Assembly (NCBI RefSeq): GCF_000378385.1
Contig: NZ_KB899667.1
Coordinates: 1-64,000, forward strand
Reading direction: 5' to 3'
From: Paenibacillus daejeonensis DSM 15491
Lineage (GTDB): Bacteria; Bacillota; Bacilli; Paenibacillales; Paenibacillaceae
DNA length: 64,000 nucleotides
Position numbers and translations under genes: made by a program. Below are positions 1 through 8,800 of this stretch, one piece after another. The notes beneath the pieces were generated by a model. That model saw only the letters and a list, made by a program, of their open reading frames with translations, was not told where the DNA came from and ran no database searches. Within the stretch, counting starts at the first letter, position 1; the number at the start of each line of letters is the position of its first letter.

Positions 1-267
<267 letters not shown>

Positions 268-339
268 TAATACCTCAGCTAAGATTCACTTGCTTGATTC
301 GCATCCAGTTTTCAGTGTGCAAGACGCACTGTAACACAT

Positions 340-415
340 TCCCTGATAGCTCAGTTGGTAGAGCACTCGACTGTTAATCGAGTTGTCACAGGTTCGAGTC
401 CTGTTCGGGGAGCCA
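340..415 (+). tRNA. tRNA-Asn (anticodon GTT), CCA encoded
   Basis: Cloverleaf with acceptor arms TCCCTGA (340-346) and TCGGGGA (405-411), anticodon loop CTGTTAA giving GTT, T-loop GTTCGAGTC, and an encoded CCA at 413-415. First of a seven-tRNA block behind the 23S gene. Confidence 0.97.
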
Positions 416-418
416 TTT

Positions 419-494
419 GCTCTCATAGCTCAGTAGGTAGAGTGCATCCATGGTAAGGATGAGGTCACCGGTTCGATCCCGGTTGAGAGCTCCA
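419..494 (+). tRNA. tRNA-Thr (anticodon GGT), CCA encoded
   Basis: Acceptor arms GCTCTCA (419-425) and TGAGAGC (484-490). The anticodon stem CATCC/GGATG encloses ATGGTAA, so the anticodon is GGT. CCA is encoded at 492-494. Only three bases separate it from tRNA-Asn. Confidence 0.95.
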
Positions 495-506
495 TTTCTT
501 TTTCAA

Positions 507-581
507 GGCCCGTTGGTCAAGGGGTTAAGACACCTCCCTTTCACGGAGGTAACAGGGGTTCGAATCCCCTACGGGTCACCA
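507..581 (+). tRNA. tRNA-Glu (anticodon TTC), CCA encoded
   Basis: Acceptor arms GGCCCGT (507-513) and ACGGGTC (571-577), with a G-T wobble. The anticodon stem CCTCC/GGAGG encloses CTTTCAC, giving TTC. CCA is encoded at 579-581. Confidence 0.96.
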
Positions 582-586
582 TACAA

Positions 587-662
587 GGACGCTTAGCTCA
601 GCTGGGAGAGCATCTGCCTTACAAGCAGAGGGTCGGGGGTTCGATCCCCTCAGCGTCCACCA
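587..662 (+). tRNA. tRNA-Val (anticodon TAC), CCA encoded
   Basis: Acceptor arms GGACGCT (587-593) and AGCGTCC (652-658). The anticodon stem TCTGC/GCAGA encloses CTTACAA, giving TAC. CCA is encoded at 660-662. Confidence 0.97.
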
Positions 663-670
663 TGAAGCGT

Positions 671-745
671 TGGGGCATAGCCAAGCGGTAAGGCAACGGA
701 CTTTGACTCCGTCACCCCTAGGTTCGAATCCTAGTGCCCCAGCCA
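671..745 (+). tRNA. tRNA-Gln (anticodon TTG), CCA encoded
   Basis: Acceptor arms TGGGGCA (671-677) and TGCCCCA (735-741). The anticodon loop CTTTGAC gives TTG. CCA is encoded at 743-745. Confidence 0.97.
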
Positions 746-760
746 TTTTTTTATTTGTTT

Positions 761-833
761 GAGCCATTAGCTCAGTTGGTAGAGCACCTGACTTTTAATC
801 AGGGTGTCGAAGGTTCGAGCCCTTCATGGCTCA
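761..833 (+). tRNA. tRNA-Lys (anticodon TTT), CCA not encoded
   Basis: Acceptor arms GAGCCAT (761-767) and ATGGCTC (826-832). The anticodon stem CCTGA/TCAGG encloses CTTTTAA, giving TTT. The discriminator A833 is followed by CTG rather than CCA, so the 3' CCA must be added after transcription. Confidence 0.96.
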
Positions 834-842
834 CTGTTTCTC

Positions 843-923
843 GCGCATGTGGCGGAATTGGCAGACGCACTAGACTTAGGATCTAGCGCCTTTGGCGTGG
901 GGGTTCAAGTCCCTCCATGCGCA
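843..923 (+). tRNA. tRNA-Leu (anticodon TAG), CCA not encoded
   Basis: Class II tRNA with a long variable arm. Acceptor arms GCGCATG (843-849) and CATGCGC (916-922). The anticodon stem CTAGA/TCTAG encloses CTTAGGA, giving TAG. The discriminator A923 is followed by TCA, not CCA. Last tRNA of the block. Confidence 0.95.
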
Positions 924-932
924 TCAATCACG

Positions 933-960
933 AAAACCCTTGGTAACCAAGGGTTTTTTT
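933..960 (+). terminator. Rho-independent terminator of the rRNA/tRNA operon
   Basis: The stem AAAACCCTTGG/CCAAGGGTTTT (from about 933) has a very short loop (TAA or TA) and ends in a run of seven T. It sits directly after tRNA-Leu. Confidence 0.92.
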
Positions 961-1027
961 GTTGTTTGTTTTTCGTTATACCGGTTAACATGGAAGATTT
1001 TCCTTTTTCCCCTCTTGGCCAATCGTG

Positions 1028-1033
1028 TATAAT
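1028..1033 (+). promoter_or_regulatory. Probable -10 box for the exopolysaccharide operon
   Basis: A perfect TATAAT lies 33 bases before the first start codon of the operon at 1066. No good -35 box is seen at the expected distance, so an activator or a weak promoter is possible. Confidence 0.4.
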
Positions 1034-1065
1034 CATACTCATCCTTTGTAGATAAAGGAGGGAAT

Positions 1066-2202
1066 TTGACGGAATCGAAAATATGGTGTCGAATGGGTGA
1101 ACCAATGAGTAAAAGAGTGCGCAGTCGATGGTGGATCGGGCTCGTTGTGCTGCTGGTAGGCTGTGCCGGCCTATGGCTGGGCTGGAAGCTGTCCGATCAA
1201 GAGGATGAACTGGTGACAGCGGAACGTTTTATTACAACGCATATGATGAATGACAATGGCAGTCTGGCCACGTATTTGAAGCCAGCCCTCTCGACGGATC
1301 CGGAGTTGGCTGCTGGTCGCGAGGCTCTGTCAGAATCATTAGGGCTATGGATGGAAGCAGCTGTGTTACGTCAGCAAGCCTCTACTTTCGCCGATAGCTA
1401 CGAAGTGTATAAGAATCTGTTCCGACATCACTATGGCTATGTTTATTGGAAGCTCAATGAAGAAGGGCATGCTGAAATAAGCACAACCGCTTTGGGGGAC
1501 GATCTGCGTATCCTTCGTGCTTTACTTCGCGCCGGGGATCAATGGAACGAGCCGGACTATACGCAAAGTGGCCTTGCCCTTGCTGAGACGCTGCTCTTGC
1601 GGGGTCAGCACAACGGATATTTGGTAGACTTCTATGATTTTGAACGACATGAACGTCCAACGCGCTTGAGTCTGGTTTATGTGGACATCGGAGCGTTGGA
1701 GGAAATGAAACGTCACGGGTTGTTGTCAGAAGAAGAGTATAGCAAGTACGTTACGCTGCTGGTTGATATGCCAGAGGATTCGCCGTTTTACCCTAAGTAT
1801 TACGAAGTAGATGCAGGCGAGTATGGTTTTGATGACGAGGTTAATCTGATTGACCAATTGATTGTTGGCCTGCACGCGGCGGATTCGGGAAGAGACAGCC
1901 GGCCGCTGCTCGACTTTATTCGCGAGGCGTTGGAGCGGACGGGGAAATTGATGGGACGATATGATCGGTCGACTGGAGAGCCCGCCGCACAATTTGAGTC
2001 ACCTTCCGTGTATGGCTTGGCTATTCTCCTTGCCGTGAGGTGGGAGGACCGAGAGCTAGCTGACCGTCTGAATGAGAGGATGCTTGGGATGCGGGATCAT
2101 GATCCTGCATATCCTGGAGGTTATGTGTTTGATGGCGACACGCATATCTTCGATAATCTGTTTCCGCTCATCGGCGGTGCGACTCTGCATCAAACCCAAT
2201 AA
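1066..2202 (+). CDS. YdaJ-like GH8-fold protein of an exopolysaccharide operon, membrane- or lipid-anchored
   Basis: First gene of a four-gene operon that matches the Bacillus ydaJKLMN plan in gene order and domain types. The N-terminus is basic and then hydrophobic, and ends in LLVGC, which fits a lipobox, so the protein is probably an exported lipoprotein or anchored by one helix. The rest (about residues 40-378) is helical and resembles the GH8-type alpha/alpha toroid of YdaJ/BcsZ-like proteins. By analogy it would trim or process the polysaccharide made by the glycosyltransferase at 3286. I could not assign catalytic acids with confidence. AAAGGAGG at 1054-1061 is placed for the TTG start at 1066, although the four-base spacing is short. 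In-frame ATGs at 1093 and 1105 are alternatives, and 1105 gives a more typical signal peptide. Confidence 0.75.
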   Translation: MTESKIWCRMGEPMSKRVRSRWWIGLVVLLVGCAGLWLGWKLSDQEDELVTAERFITTHMMNDNGSLATYLKPALSTDPELAAGREALSESLGLWMEAAVLRQQASTFADSYEVYKNLFRHHYGYVYWKLNEEGHAEISTTALGDDLRILRALLRAGDQWNEPDYTQSGLALAETLLLRGQHNGYLVDFYDFERHERPTRLSLVYVDIGALEEMKRHGLLSEEEYSKYVTLLVDMPEDSPFYPKYYEVDAGEYGFDDEVNLIDQLIVGLHAADSGRDSRPLLDFIREALERTGKLMGRYDRSTGEPAAQFESPSVYGLAILLAVRWEDRELADRLNERMLGMRDHDPAYPGGYVFDGDTHIFDNLFPLIGGATLHQTQ

Positions 2203-2245
2203 CAAGCGCACCTAGATTACAGGGAGAGGTGGAGACAAGAAAGCA

Positions 2246-3124
2246 ATGAACACGAATCAATTGCCCTATAGGCGGATGGTCTATGGCTATGCCCTGCTAA
2301 TTGCACTGGCTATGGTGCAGGAGCTGTTGGTTTATATTAACGTGTATGTGGAGCAGGTGTTTACCTGGGGAGATCTGGTTTTCAGCTTGGCAGCTCTAGC
2401 AACCCTGCTGCTGGGTCTGATTGTGCCAGTCGGGGTATCGGTTGTCCTGACCTTTGTCTATTTGGTCGCCTACTTTGTCTGGCTCGCTACGTTTGCAGAA
2501 ACGGATATGCTGACTGTATCCTGGCTGTTATTATTGCCGGCTAATATTCTGGCGGCTTCTGTAATCAAAGTAACCATGATTCGCTCCAAACGCTTCACGG
2601 AGCGGCTGCGTGAGCTGGAGCATCGTATACCCGAGGTTGATCTGGCGACAGAGCTTGGCAATAAGCCTGCCCTGGAGGATGCCATTGTTAAACACTCCAA
2701 TCTGGCGCAGCGTTATCCAGAGCAGTACAACTTCTGCCTAGCTATGCTGCGAATCGACTTTTTGCCCCTCGTCAGGGAGTCACTCGGTTCCAAGGGGTAT
2801 GCTACCCTACTCCTTGAATTGTCCAATGCTATCCAGAAGCAAATCCGTTTTGAAGACTATAAGTTCTCCATCGATGAAGGGCGCTTTATCTTGCTACTCC
2901 CCATGACGAGTCTGGATCATTTGAAGCTGACCATGGCGCGTATTCAACAGGCGTTGATGCTAATGCCGCTGGTTGATCGCAAAGGGAAAGAGCTGAATTT
3001 GGTTATTCGAACGGGAGGACTCGTCTTTACCAAGGACCAATTCAGCCAATATGAGAACGTGGATAAGGTCATTGCGGCATTGGAGCGCAATACAGAAACG
3101 GATTTGATTGGCGAATATATTTAA
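2246..3124 (+). CDS. YdaK-like membrane protein with a degenerate GGDEF domain (probable c-di-GMP receptor)
   Basis: A 292-residue protein with about four membrane helices in residues 10-110, followed by a GGDEF-fold domain. The catalytic GG[DE]EF motif is replaced by DEGRF (residues 210-214), so diguanylate cyclase activity is unlikely. The inhibitory-site motif RxxD is intact as RFED (201-204), exactly five residues before the degenerate motif, which is the spacing used for c-di-GMP binding. In Bacillus, YdaK is a c-di-GMP receptor that switches on polysaccharide synthesis by its operon, and the same role is inferred here. It starts 43 bases after the upstream gene, behind a purine-rich GGTGGAG. 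The next genes are a small membrane protein and the glycosyltransferase it would control. Confidence 0.8.
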   Translation: MNTNQLPYRRMVYGYALLIALAMVQELLVYINVYVEQVFTWGDLVFSLAALATLLLGLIVPVGVSVVLTFVYLVAYFVWLATFAETDMLTVSWLLLLPANILAASVIKVTMIRSKRFTERLRELEHRIPEVDLATELGNKPALEDAIVKHSNLAQRYPEQYNFCLAMLRIDFLPLVRESLGSKGYATLLLELSNAIQKQIRFEDYKFSIDEGRFILLLPMTSLDHLKLTMARIQQALMLMPLVDRKGKELNLVIRTGGLVFTKDQFSQYENVDKVIAALERNTETDLIGEYI

Positions 3125-3149
3125 TTCAAGCATCTAAAGGAGTGAGACC

Positions 3150-3293
3150 GTGTCCTACCTGAGCTGGTTTATCCCTTTGTGTATTATAATCAGCGTCATC
3201 TTTGCCATTGCTATCCTCATCCTTACGATTGCGACGCTGATCTTCCGGGCTGCCGTCCGAAAAAAATATGATCGGGGGCGGCTAAGTGGCTGA
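3150..3293 (+). CDS. 47-residue single-helix membrane protein of the exopolysaccharide operon
   Basis: A short gene with a GTG start at 3150 behind AAAGGAG (about 3136-3142). It encodes 47 residues: MSYLSWF, one long hydrophobic helix rich in isoleucine and leucine (about residues 8-32), and a basic tail (RAAVRKKYDRGR). The stop codon overlaps the glycosyltransferase start at 3286 by eight bases, so the two are translationally coupled. Position and coupling suggest a subunit or stabiliser of the membrane synthase, comparable to the tiny accessory proteins of other synthase-dependent polysaccharide systems. That role is inference; I do not recognise a named family. The Bacillus operon has a much larger ydaL here, so this is a lineage difference. 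Confidence 0.72.
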   Translation: MSYLSWFIPLCIIISVIFAIAILILTIATLIFRAAVRKKYDRGRLSG

Positions 3294-4581
3294 AACCCTG
3301 CTTATTTTATCCATCATCAGTATCTGGTTCGCTGTGTTCGAATCCATTCTTATTATGAGTGGAGCGATCCGCTTTATCTTTCGTCAAAATCGGAATAAGG
3401 TCGTGCCGCCCGACAATATGGACGATTACCCTACAGTGACCGTGATTGTTCCCGCCCATAACGAAGAAATGGTCATCGCGGCGACAGCTGAGCATATATT
3501 GCTGCTGAACTATCCTCCCGAAAAGGTGCAGGTCATCATCGTTGCAGATAACTGTTCGGATGATACGGCCGGCCGGCTCAGAACGTTGATGCAGAAGGCG
3601 AGTTACCGTCACCGCGACCTATATATTATGGAGCGTAAAGGGACAGGCGGCAAATCCGGAGCGCTTAATGATGCGCTGGAGCATGCCAAAAACGAATGGA
3701 TTTGTATTTTTGATGCGGATGCGGCGCCTGAACGAAATGCTTTGTTTTTTCTGATGCACAAGGCTATGGAAAACCCGGAGAAATACGGTGCCGTGTTCGG
3801 ACGCAACAAAGCGCGTAACCGCGAGCAAAACTTTCTGTCCAAATGCATTAATCTGGAGCTGGTCACCGCTCAACGTATCTACCATACGGGCCTATGGGAA
3901 CTCTTCAAGCTAGGGACGATTCCAGGTACCAACTTCATCGTTAAGTCGTCTCTGATTCGTGAAATTGGCGGTTGGGACGTAACTGCGATTACGGAGGATA
4001 CGGCCATTTCGTTTGAAATTCTCAAGCGGGACCAACTGATCGCGCTGGCTCCGCAGGCAGAAGCTTACCAGCAGGAACCGGAGCAGCTCAAAGTGTACAT
4101 GAAACAGCGTGAACGCTGGGCCAAGGGCAACTTTGCCGTTGTAACCGATAACCTGCACCATTTGTTTAACAAGTCCAGTTGGCGGATCAAGCTGCATGTT
4201 CTGTATTATGCGGCAAGTTATTTCTGGTTCATGCTTGCGATTATCGTCTCGGATGTTATTTTTGTTATTAATATGGTCTATTTGGGTATTAATTTCTTCT
4301 TCAAGGAAGTGGAGTTGCCGTTCCAATTCTCAGGCGATGTCTATGTCTACCTCGTCATAGCCTGGGGGCTGATGTATTACTTGTACGTATTACAGATTAA
4401 TCTGGCCTTGGCCTCGGATATTGGACAGAGCAATACGCAGAATTTTATCTTATCCTGTCTGTCCTACTTCACTTACGCGCAGTTATTTATTCTGATTTCG
4501 CTCAAGGCCGTCATCTCGGCAATGGTAGACAAAGTGACGGGCCGCAAGACCAAATGGTACAAAACCCAGCGTTTCGGTTAA
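3286..4581 (+). CDS. Processive family 2 glycosyltransferase, YdaM-like membrane synthase
   Basis: A 431-residue GT2 enzyme. An N-terminal helix (residues 3-30) is followed by the catalytic domain: PAHNEE near residue 56, the metal-binding DAD at 143-145, the catalytic-base region TED at 236-238, and QRERW at 274-278, which is the QxxRW signature of processive synthases. At least three C-terminal membrane helices follow (about 305-340, 355-375 and 395-420). This is the layout of cellulose/PNAG/hyaluronan-type synthases that polymerise and extrude glycan. The substrate cannot be told from sequence. The GTG start overlaps the upstream small gene. The GGDEF-like receptor two genes upstream would gate it through c-di-GMP. 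No BcsB/YdaN-type partner is encoded next to it. Confidence 0.9.
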   Translation: MAETLLILSIISIWFAVFESILIMSGAIRFIFRQNRNKVVPPDNMDDYPTVTVIVPAHNEEMVIAATAEHILLLNYPPEKVQVIIVADNCSDDTAGRLRTLMQKASYRHRDLYIMERKGTGGKSGALNDALEHAKNEWICIFDADAAPERNALFFLMHKAMENPEKYGAVFGRNKARNREQNFLSKCINLELVTAQRIYHTGLWELFKLGTIPGTNFIVKSSLIREIGGWDVTAITEDTAISFEILKRDQLIALAPQAEAYQQEPEQLKVYMKQRERWAKGNFAVVTDNLHHLFNKSSWRIKLHVLYYAASYFWFMLAIIVSDVIFVINMVYLGINFFFKEVELPFQFSGDVYVYLVIAWGLMYYLYVLQINLALASDIGQSNTQNFILSCLSYFTYAQLFILISLKAVISAMVDKVTGRKTKWYKTQRFG

Positions 4582-4646
4582 TCATCACGGATCGATCTTA
4601 CGAGATCGATTCCGTGCCTCTTCGCCTTTTTGGTGATAATTTTAAC

Positions 4647-4676
4647 TTGAAATTGCATTTTGACACGTGTTATCCT
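4647..4676 (+). promoter_or_regulatory. Promoter and operator of the LacI-type regulator gene
   Basis: TTGAAA (4647-4652) and TATCCT (4671-4676) are spaced by 18 bases. TGACACGTGTTATC (4661-4674) overlaps the -10 box and shares the ACACGTGT core and one flank with the site before the mannosidase gene. This suggests autoregulation by the adjacent LacI-family protein. Confidence 0.6.
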
Positions 4677-4694
4677 ACAGGAGAGGTGAACGTC

Positions 4695-5753
4695 ATGAAG
4701 AAACGGGTGACGAGCCACGACGTGGCCAAGCTCTCCGGCGTCTCGCGTGGCGTCGTCTCGGCAGTCATTAATGACACGCCGGGAATTCGGGTTAGTGAAG
4801 AGAAGCGACAGCGAGTCTTGGAGGCGATTGCCGAGCTTAACTATACGGTGGATGCACAGGCGCGCAGTATGCGGCTGGGGAAGAGCAACTGCATTGCGGC
4901 CTATGGTAATCTGGACAATTCTTTTTTTCTGCAGGTGCTGCAGGGTGTACAGCAAGTATGTACGGAGCGGGGATATCATCTGCTGCTCTATGGTCATAAT
5001 AAGCTGGAAGAAAACAAGCGTTGGCTCATTGAGCTGTACAGTCAGCGCAGAATCGATGGACTGCTCACCAAGGATGTAACCGGCTACAATCAAGAGACTT
5101 GGGTACATGACGTTCACAAGGCGGGCTTGCCTTATGTATCTGTAGAAGGCTACCCCGAGCGGGAGGATGTCACATCGGTGCTGATGGATTACGAGCATAG
5201 TGTGACCCTGGCATTAAATCACCTGTACGAGGCGACTTCGCTGAAGCCGGTCTACGTAGAGCTCTACAATCCGCCAGTCTATGCGCCGAACTGGGGCGAT
5301 GTGCATCGGCGAAAGGCGTATCTTCACTGGATGACCGAGCGAGGATGGGAACCCGTCATTCACCAGGTTTGTGATGAGGGGGGAGATCAATCCAGGTGGT
5401 GGCAGGAGCTGCTGAAGAAACTGGGCCAGACGGCAGCGGTGCTAACGAACTGGTCGAGCGGAAGCAGGCGGTTGTATGAGGCTGCGTATCGGCTAGGGAA
5501 GCGAATTGGCAGCGATGTGTATGTGATGGCGGCGGATGATACCCAGCAGGCCAACGATTATCTGGTTCCCCCGTTGTCGGCTGTGGAAGTACCCTATCTG
5601 GAGATGGGAAGAGCCGGGACGGAGCGGCTGCTCGATATGATTGAGGGGCGGCAGGTGGATAGGGGCACCAAACTATGGGTTCCAGCCAGACTGACGGTGC
5701 GAGAGAGCACGGGAGCTGCGGCCGGTCAGGTGGTCAAGGGTCCAGGCTCTTAA
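4695..5753 (+). CDS. LacI-family transcriptional regulator of the alpha-mannosidase gene
   Basis: A 352-residue LacI/GalR-type repressor. Residues 1-55 form the DNA-binding helix-turn-helix and hinge (VTSHDVAKLSGVSRGVVSAV, then a YTVDAQARSMR hinge). The remainder is a periplasmic-binding-protein-like sugar-sensing domain. The open frame extends upstream to 4554, but the ATG at 4695 is preferred: it has AGGAGAGGTGAA at 4679-4690, the HTH begins just after it, and the promoter/operator lies upstream. The likely ligand is a mannose-containing sugar or mannose derivative, judging from the neighbouring GH38 gene, whose promoter carries the same palindrome. The effector is inference. Confidence 0.92.
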   Translation: MKKRVTSHDVAKLSGVSRGVVSAVINDTPGIRVSEEKRQRVLEAIAELNYTVDAQARSMRLGKSNCIAAYGNLDNSFFLQVLQGVQQVCTERGYHLLLYGHNKLEENKRWLIELYSQRRIDGLLTKDVTGYNQETWVHDVHKAGLPYVSVEGYPEREDVTSVLMDYEHSVTLALNHLYEATSLKPVYVELYNPPVYAPNWGDVHRRKAYLHWMTERGWEPVIHQVCDEGGDQSRWWQELLKKLGQTAAVLTNWSSGSRRLYEAAYRLGKRIGSDVYVMAADDTQQANDYLVPPLSAVEVPYLEMGRAGTERLLDMIEGRQVDRGTKLWVPARLTVRESTGAAAGQVVKGPGS

Positions 5754-5800
5754 GGAATACATTCGGCAGCGGGTGACCGCGAGCCGATTTCTCATAACTT

Positions 5801-5825
5801 TTGATAACACGTGTAATCATATAAT
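5801..5825 (+). promoter_or_regulatory. Operator and -10 box before the alpha-mannosidase gene
   Basis: TTGATAACACGTGTAATCA (5801-5819) is a near-perfect palindrome centred on ACACGTGT. It abuts a perfect TATAAT (5820-5825), 26 bases before the start codon. The same core lies before the LacI-type gene. A repressor bound here would cover the promoter spacer. Confidence 0.65.
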
Positions 5826-5851
5826 GGCTTCTATTAGAGGAGGAAACGACG

Positions 5852-8800
5852 ATGTTTTGGACAAAGGAAAAGCTGCAGGACCGTCTGACGATGCTTGAAC
5901 CGCTCCGTTACAGGGATGCGATGACGTTGAGCTGTCATTGGCAGGATGATGAAGAAGGTGCGATTGGTACTGTTCCACCGAACCCTTCAGCTGCAGAGCC
6001 GGTCGAACTGGGGACACGTTGGTTAGGCAAGGACCGCTATATCTGGCTGACCAGTGAGGCACCGATTCCGGCAGAGTGGCAAGGACGCAAAGTGCTCGGA
6101 CGTTTCAACTTCGGCGTTGGCGCGGGAACCAGCGGCTTCGAGTCGCTGCTCTTCGTAGACGGGGAGCCGTATCAAGGCGTAGATACCAATCACCAGGAAG
6201 TGTTCTTTGCCGGTGAGGCCGCAGGCCGTACGTTACAATTAGCCTTCCGGTTGTGGTCCGGGCTAGGCGGTTATAACAGTCAGGCAATCAATGAGCACCA
6301 GCTCAAGCAGGCTGAGCTATGCTGGCTGGATGAAGCCGTAGACGATCTATACTATACCGCTCGGGCAATGCTGGCTACCGTTCACGAATTGCGTGACAAT
6401 ACCGCCGAGCATCATGAGCTGCTGACCCGGCTCGACCGTGCTTTCCGCCTGCTGGATTGGTCACGCCCAGGGTCAGAGGCGTTCTATCAATCGGCGGCAG
6501 AGGCACGTCTGGCGCTGCGGGAGTCGCTCAGCGAGCTGCCCAAGCATCATCCCGTGACGATTCAATGCATCGGCCATACCCACATCGATGTGGCCTGGCT
6601 GTGGCGTTTGAAGCACACCCGTGAGAAGTCGGCACGTTCGTTTGCAACCGTGCTGCGCCTGATGGAGCAAGACCCGGAATATGTATTCCTGCAGACTCAA
6701 CCCCAGCTCTACGAGTATATCAAGAAGGACTATCCCTCGATCTACGAGGGCATCAAGCAGCGCGTAGCGGAGGGACGCTGGGAGGCAGGAGGCGCCATGT
6801 GGCTGGAGGCCGACTGCAACCTGTCATCTGGTGAATCTCTGGTGCGCCAGCTGCTGCACGGCATCCGGTTCTTCCAGCGCGAATTCGATGCCCATTGCGA
6901 CTACCTGTGGCTGCCTGACGTGTTCGGTTACAGCTGGGCGCTGCCGCAGATTCTGGCGAAGAGCGGCATCAAGACCTTTATGACGACCAAGATTAGCTGG
7001 AACCAATACAATCGGATGCCGCATGACACTTTCACCTGGCGGGGCATTGATGGAACGGAGATTCTCACACACTTCATTACGACCCCGGACCCCGGCGGCT
7101 CCGAAGGCAGCTTCTACTACACATACAATGGAGCCATCATGCCGGAGACCATTCAAGGCATCTGGGATGCTTACCGGGACAAGAATATCAATCAAAAGCT
7201 TCTACTCGCTTATGGCTATGGCGATGGTGGCGGAGGCGTAAACCGAGAGATGCTGGAAATGCGTCGTCGTCTGGCAGATATGCCAGGGCTGCCGCAGGTA
7301 ACGACCGGCCGGGCGGACGCTTATTTTGAAGAGCTGCAAGAGACGGTCGCGAGTAGTGATCAGTATATCCATACCTGGGACGGCGAGTTGTATCTGGAGC
7401 TGCACCGGGGGACATATACCAGTCAGGCCTTCATCAAACGAATGAATCGGAAGTTGGAGCTGTTGTACCGGGAAACCGAATGGCTGGCGGTCCGGCAGGC
7501 GCTGGCACAGGGATGGCAGAGCTATCCGCAGGAAGCGCTATATGAGGGATGGAACATCGTGCTGCGCAATCAGTTCCACGATATCATTCCTGGCTCCTCC
7601 ATCAAGGAAGTATACGACGACTGTAAGGAGGAGTATGCAGAAGCCGAACGTGTAGCCAGCGAAGCCTGGACAGCGGCAGCTGAGGCCCTTACTAACGAGT
7701 CAGAAGCAGAAGAGAAGCGCCAAGCCTTTACAGTGTGGAATAGTGCAAACTGGTCGCGCACGGAGGAAGCGGTTATACTCAGCCTCTCGGACGTGTCGGG
7801 GAGCTGGGAGGATGAGCAGGGCAAGGCGCTCGTCGCCCAGTATGATGGAACTAACAACCGCTGGAGCGTACTTGTTCCGGATGTGCCGGGTCTGGGGCAG
7901 CGGACGATCTATTTCCGTTCGGAGAAGGAGAATCAGACGGGCGACAGTCCATTCCGGATCGGCGCATCCGAGATTGAGTCGCCGTTCTACATTATCGCAT
8001 GGGATGAAGCAGGACGTCTGAGCCGAGTCTTCGACAAAGAAGCAGGACGCGAGGTGCTTGCACCCGGGGAGCAAGGCAATGTACTGCAAGTGTTCGAGGA
8101 CAAGCCGAAGAGCCGCCACGAGGCGTGGGATATCGATCTGTACTATCAAGAGAAGATGCGTACGGTCGATAAACTGGAGGCAGTACGGGTTGCAGAGTGC
8201 GGTCCGCTCTATGTGGCCGTTGATTTCTCTTGGACTTACATGGATTCGACCATCGAGCAGCGGATGATCCTTCATGCTGGCGATCGTCGCATCGATTTCG
8301 TTACCCGTGCCGATTGGCAGGAGAAGCGTCAGCTGCTGAAGGTGGCATTTCCAGTGGATATCCGGGCGACAGAAGCAACATACGATATCCAATTCGGCAA
8401 CGTTCGCCGGCCAACGCACTGGAATACGAGTTGGGATTACGCCCGCTTTGAATCGGTTGGTCATCAATGGGCCGATCTGTCCGAGCGTGGCTATGGCGTC
8501 AGCTTGATGAATGATTGCAAGTACGGCTACGACATCAAGGATCACACGATGCGTCTGACGCTGATCAAGTCGGCTATCGTGCCGGACCCGACAGCGGATC
8601 TGGGAGAGCATCTCTTCACCTATTCTCTGCTCCCGCATTGTGGCGATTGGTTGGAGGGCGAGACGGTGACCTCTGCCTTTGCGCTGAATCAGCCGCTGTC
8701 TGTCTCCCGGGGTACAGCCGTTGGACTGGCGGCATCGCTCTTCACGATCGAAGGGGATGCGCATGTACTGGTCGACGCGGTGAAGAAAAGCGAGGATGGT

